This document shows positions 61,902 to 64,000 of a stretch of 64,000 nucleotides of DNA, in pieces. Numbering within the stretch: position 1 is the stretch's first letter; every line of letters begins with the position of its first letter. A program made the position numbers and the translations under genes. The DNA is from Planococcus halocryophilus. Lineage in GTDB: Bacteria > Bacillota > Bacilli > Bacillales_A > Planococcaceae. The DNA is taken from assembly GCF_022489025.1 (NCBI RefSeq), contig NZ_JAKVTG010000013.1, positions 1 through 64,000 of the forward strand. Reading direction: 5' to 3'. A model generated the notes under the pieces. It made no database searches. It saw only the letters and a list, made by a program, of their open reading frames with translations, and was not told where the DNA came from.

Positions 61902-64000
61902 TTAAACCTGTACAGTTAACACTTCGTCAACAATTTCTTCAAATAACTCTTCTTCAACGGCAGCTTCGATAAACAACTCGCCGCCGTCTTTTTCAAATAG
62001 TTCAGTAAGCATTTTCTTAGCTTGAACAGGTTGACCTGCTACCATAGTTGCGCGTGCGAGCTCGTAACTTGCCGGTAAATATTCCGGTGCCGCATTTTGC
62101 AACGCATGTAACCGTGTCATTGCCGAGACACTGTCTCCGGTATTGATCGACATAATCGCAAGCGTTAAACAAATCCATTCGTTCAGTCGAAGCTCTTCCG
62201 GTAAACGACTTTCAAATTGTTCTGGTTGCACTTTCCGGTGATTGGCAAGTAAATGCATTAAGCGTACATAGCTATCGCTTCGATATGGATTCATCGCAAT
62301 TGCTTTTTCGTAAAACACCTCGGCCTTGTCGATATTCTCTTCGACTGCGGCCATGTCCCCTTGCCATAAAACAAGATCAATGTCGGCCGGCTTTTGCTTA
62401 TATAGTTCTCGCGCTTGTTTTATTGATTTATTGAGCAGCTTAGGTGATTGCTTATTATTAGCTTCTTGGAATGTAGCTTGAAGCAATAATTTCGCCGCAT
62501 CAAAATTACCCGTGCGTTTAACAAATGGCTCTAGTTCTTCTGCCGCATCGTCTGCCCCGTCCCGCTCCATGTAAAATTCTGCAAGGTGCAAGACAGGAAT
62601 TTCGCTGTCTTTGTATTTTTTTGCAGCATCTGTATAAAGGTCAATAATGTTCGAAACCAATAAAAAGCGGCGTGATTTGTCTCGTAACCTTCCGAAGAAA
62701 TTCGTCGATTCCTCTTCTTCTGTATCCAACAAAACCACCAACTGATCGGAGCTATACGTTTCGGCCATCGCCAACTCTTCGCCTTTGAGTCGTTTTTTCA
62801 AACGTCTTTGGAGCTCGCCGGTTTTGCGCATTTCCGCTAACAACTGCACATACTCTGCGTAAAAGCCTTCTTCGGCTGGATGCTCTTCAATCAATTCTTC
62901 TAGTAAAACAAGCGCGCGCTTTAAGTCTCCTTGTCGCATGCAAAACTGCATATATTGATAACGAGAAGGCAACGCTCCGTTAAGTCCTTGTGCTTGGAGC
63001 AATAAATTCTCGGCTTCAGTCACATTGCCTTTCTTCTCTGCAAGTTGAGCTTTTGCTGACAACAACCATTCTTCAGGAACTTGTGCGGCTACTTTTTCGA
63101 GCACTTGGCTAATTGCGATTTGTTTTGCGTCATTATCGACTAACTCGAACAATTCTTGCAAATCCAGCGGCAATGGTTCATTTTCCAACACATGTAAAGC
63201 TGCTTTAAAAGCTCGATCATGATCTTCTAACGCCAAGTAACTACGCATTATTCCTTCGTGAGCAGCAGTAAAGCTTGAGTCGGCTTTCACGCTTTTCGTG
63301 TATTGTTTGAGTGCTTCTTTCCATTTATCAGTTTGTTCAGCAAGACGACCTAAATGGTAATGCGCCAAATAAAGTCCGTTCATTTCGACAGCTTGCTCGT
63401 ATAGCATTTTTGCAAAACGTTGATGGTCTTCTAGCTCGTACAAACCACCTTCGTAACACAATAATTGCGGGTCTGCAGAAGTTTCGCGGAACCGTTTAAA
63501 CCGGTCGAACAAGCGGCTACGGAATTGCGTTACTTCACCAAACTCCGCATATTGCTCAGCGATATCGTGAAGATTTAACGTGTCACGCTCCATCCCCGCT
63601 TCTAATAGGTCGATAGCTAGCGTTTTTCCTAGGTCATCTTCCGATTCTTGCCAAAGCATGGAAGCGGTTCGGTTAAAATAAAATATGTCCCCCGTCTCTG
63701 CGTATTGCATGATGAGTTCTCTCACTTCAACGTGTTTTTCTTGTTTTAGCAAGGCATGTGCGATGTGCGTCACCGTATACAAATCCGTCCTATCCAATTC
63801 GAGCGATTTCCGGTATTCGGTTTCCGCCTCTGTAAACTGTTCCTGTTCCATCGCGATATGTCCCAAATACAAATGCAGTACATCGGTTTTTTCGCAATGA
63901 TCAATTCCTTCGCGAATAATAGTGTCTGCTAAAGACCAATTTTTCGCTTCCATATGAATTTCTGCAATCCGCAAATACGCGAATGGTTCTTTAAAGTCAA
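61902..64000 (-). CDS. Tetratricopeptide repeat protein (5' end outside window)
   Basis: The frame is open to the window edge, so the N-terminus is missing; about 699 residues are visible. Many TPR-like helical hairpins can be seen, for example AEIHMEAKNWSLADTIIREG, LYLGHIAMEQEQFTEAETEY, LAHYHLGRLAEQTDKWKEAL and DKAEVFYEKAIAMNPYRSDS. It is a soluble, acidic, all-helical scaffold, longer than Bacillus YpiA-type proteins. The apparent start at 63974 is a TTG inside a continuing frame and is not the true start. No catalytic domain is seen, and the partner is unknown. A terminator follows the gene. Confidence 0.8.
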   Translation of the reverse strand, partial: DFKEPFAYLRIAEIHMEAKNWSLADTIIREGIDHCEKTDVLHLYLGHIAMEQEQFTEAETEYRKSLELDRTDLYTVTHIAHALLKQEKHVEVRELIMQYAETGDIFYFNRTASMLWQESEDDLGKTLAIDLLEAGMERDTLNLHDIAEQYAEFGEVTQFRSRLFDRFKRFRETSADPQLLCYEGGLYELEDHQRFAKMLYEQAVEMNGLYLAHYHLGRLAEQTDKWKEALKQYTKSVKADSSFTAAHEGIMRSYLALEDHDRAFKAALHVLENEPLPLDLQELFELVDNDAKQIAISQVLEKVAAQVPEEWLLSAKAQLAEKKGNVTEAENLLLQAQGLNGALPSRYQYMQFCMRQGDLKRALVLLEELIEEHPAEEGFYAEYVQLLAEMRKTGELQRRLKKRLKGEELAMAETYSSDQLVVLLDTEEEESTNFFGRLRDKSRRFLLVSNIIDLYTDAAKKYKDSEIPVLHLAEFYMERDGADDAAEELEPFVKRTGNFDAAKLLLQATFQEANNKQSPKLLNKSIKQARELYKQKPADIDLVLWQGDMAAVEENIDKAEVFYEKAIAMNPYRSDSYVRLMHLLANHRKVQPEQFESRLPEELRLNEWICLTLAIMSINTGDSVSAMTRLHALQNAAPEYLPASYELARATMVAGQPVQAKKMLTELFEKDGGELFIEAAVEEELFEEIVDEVLTVQV

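Overview
The window looks like a chromosomal segment of a low-to-moderate G+C Gram-positive bacterium of the Bacillales, most likely Planococcaceae (Planococcus-like). Supporting signs are strong AGGAGG-type ribosome sites, a Bacillus-order glpP-glpFK-glpD locus with antiterminator leaders and a textbook cre site, a YwqC/YwqD-like tyrosine-kinase pair, and a XRE/SinR-like regulator. The genus is an inference from gene content. No rRNA, tRNA, CRISPR array or intact insertion sequence was seen.

Layout. 0-7 kb: a YuiD-like protein, a threonine aldolase-like enzyme and the glycerol regulon on the minus strand. 7-11.7 kb: a YciI remnant, a repeat array, an MBL-fold hydrolase, a decayed GtrII-type glucosyltransferase and a two-gene membrane operon. 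11.8-46 kb: a large exopolysaccharide (EPS) locus, mostly on the minus strand. It holds a Wzz-like protein and BY-kinase, a priming sugar transferase, Ugd, GalU, ManA and ManC. A second unit (19.5-26.5 kb) has three glycosyltransferases, a Wzy-like polymerase, Gmd and Fcl. A third (26.8-35 kb) has two Wzx flippases, a four-domain kinase-like protein, RfbB, RfbA and a sugar aminotransferase. Beyond it lie a GT2, two related beta-helix proteins, FemAB-like acyltransferase paralogues, GalE, VanZ, a frameshifted polysaccharide deacetylase and a second GalU. 46-64 kb: a PAS-GGDEF-EAL protein, a CPA1 antiporter, a XRE regulator, an SGNH-fold protein with altered catalytic residues, an opine-dehydrogenase-like enzyme that appears to use an ATT start, a third FemAB-like protein paired with a PLP enzyme, an amide-hydrolysis operon, a cytoplasmic serine protease-nuclease fusion, a second repeat locus, an aldo/keto reductase and a TPR protein cut by the window end.

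How the genes fit together. ManA, ManC, Gmd and Fcl give GDP-L-fucose (phosphomannomutase is not in the window). GalU and Ugd give UDP-glucuronate, and GalE gives UDP-galactose. RfbA, RfbB and the aminotransferase, without RfbC/RfbD, point to a dTDP-amino-dideoxysugar rather than rhamnose. A Wzx/Wzy-type polymer controlled by a tyrosine kinase is the likely product. Two promoters in this locus, and one at the third FemAB-like gene, share an upstream box ending in ATCTG placed 21-22 nt before a TAGAAT/TAAAAT -10.

The most unusual non-coding structure is two unrelated repeat families that both run at an almost exact 21-nt period. One has the core GGACAGTATT (7.3 kb and 59.7-60.1 kb) and is built around a GGAAAGCGC hairpin. 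The other has the core CCGCACCT (40.2 kb and 53.3 kb).
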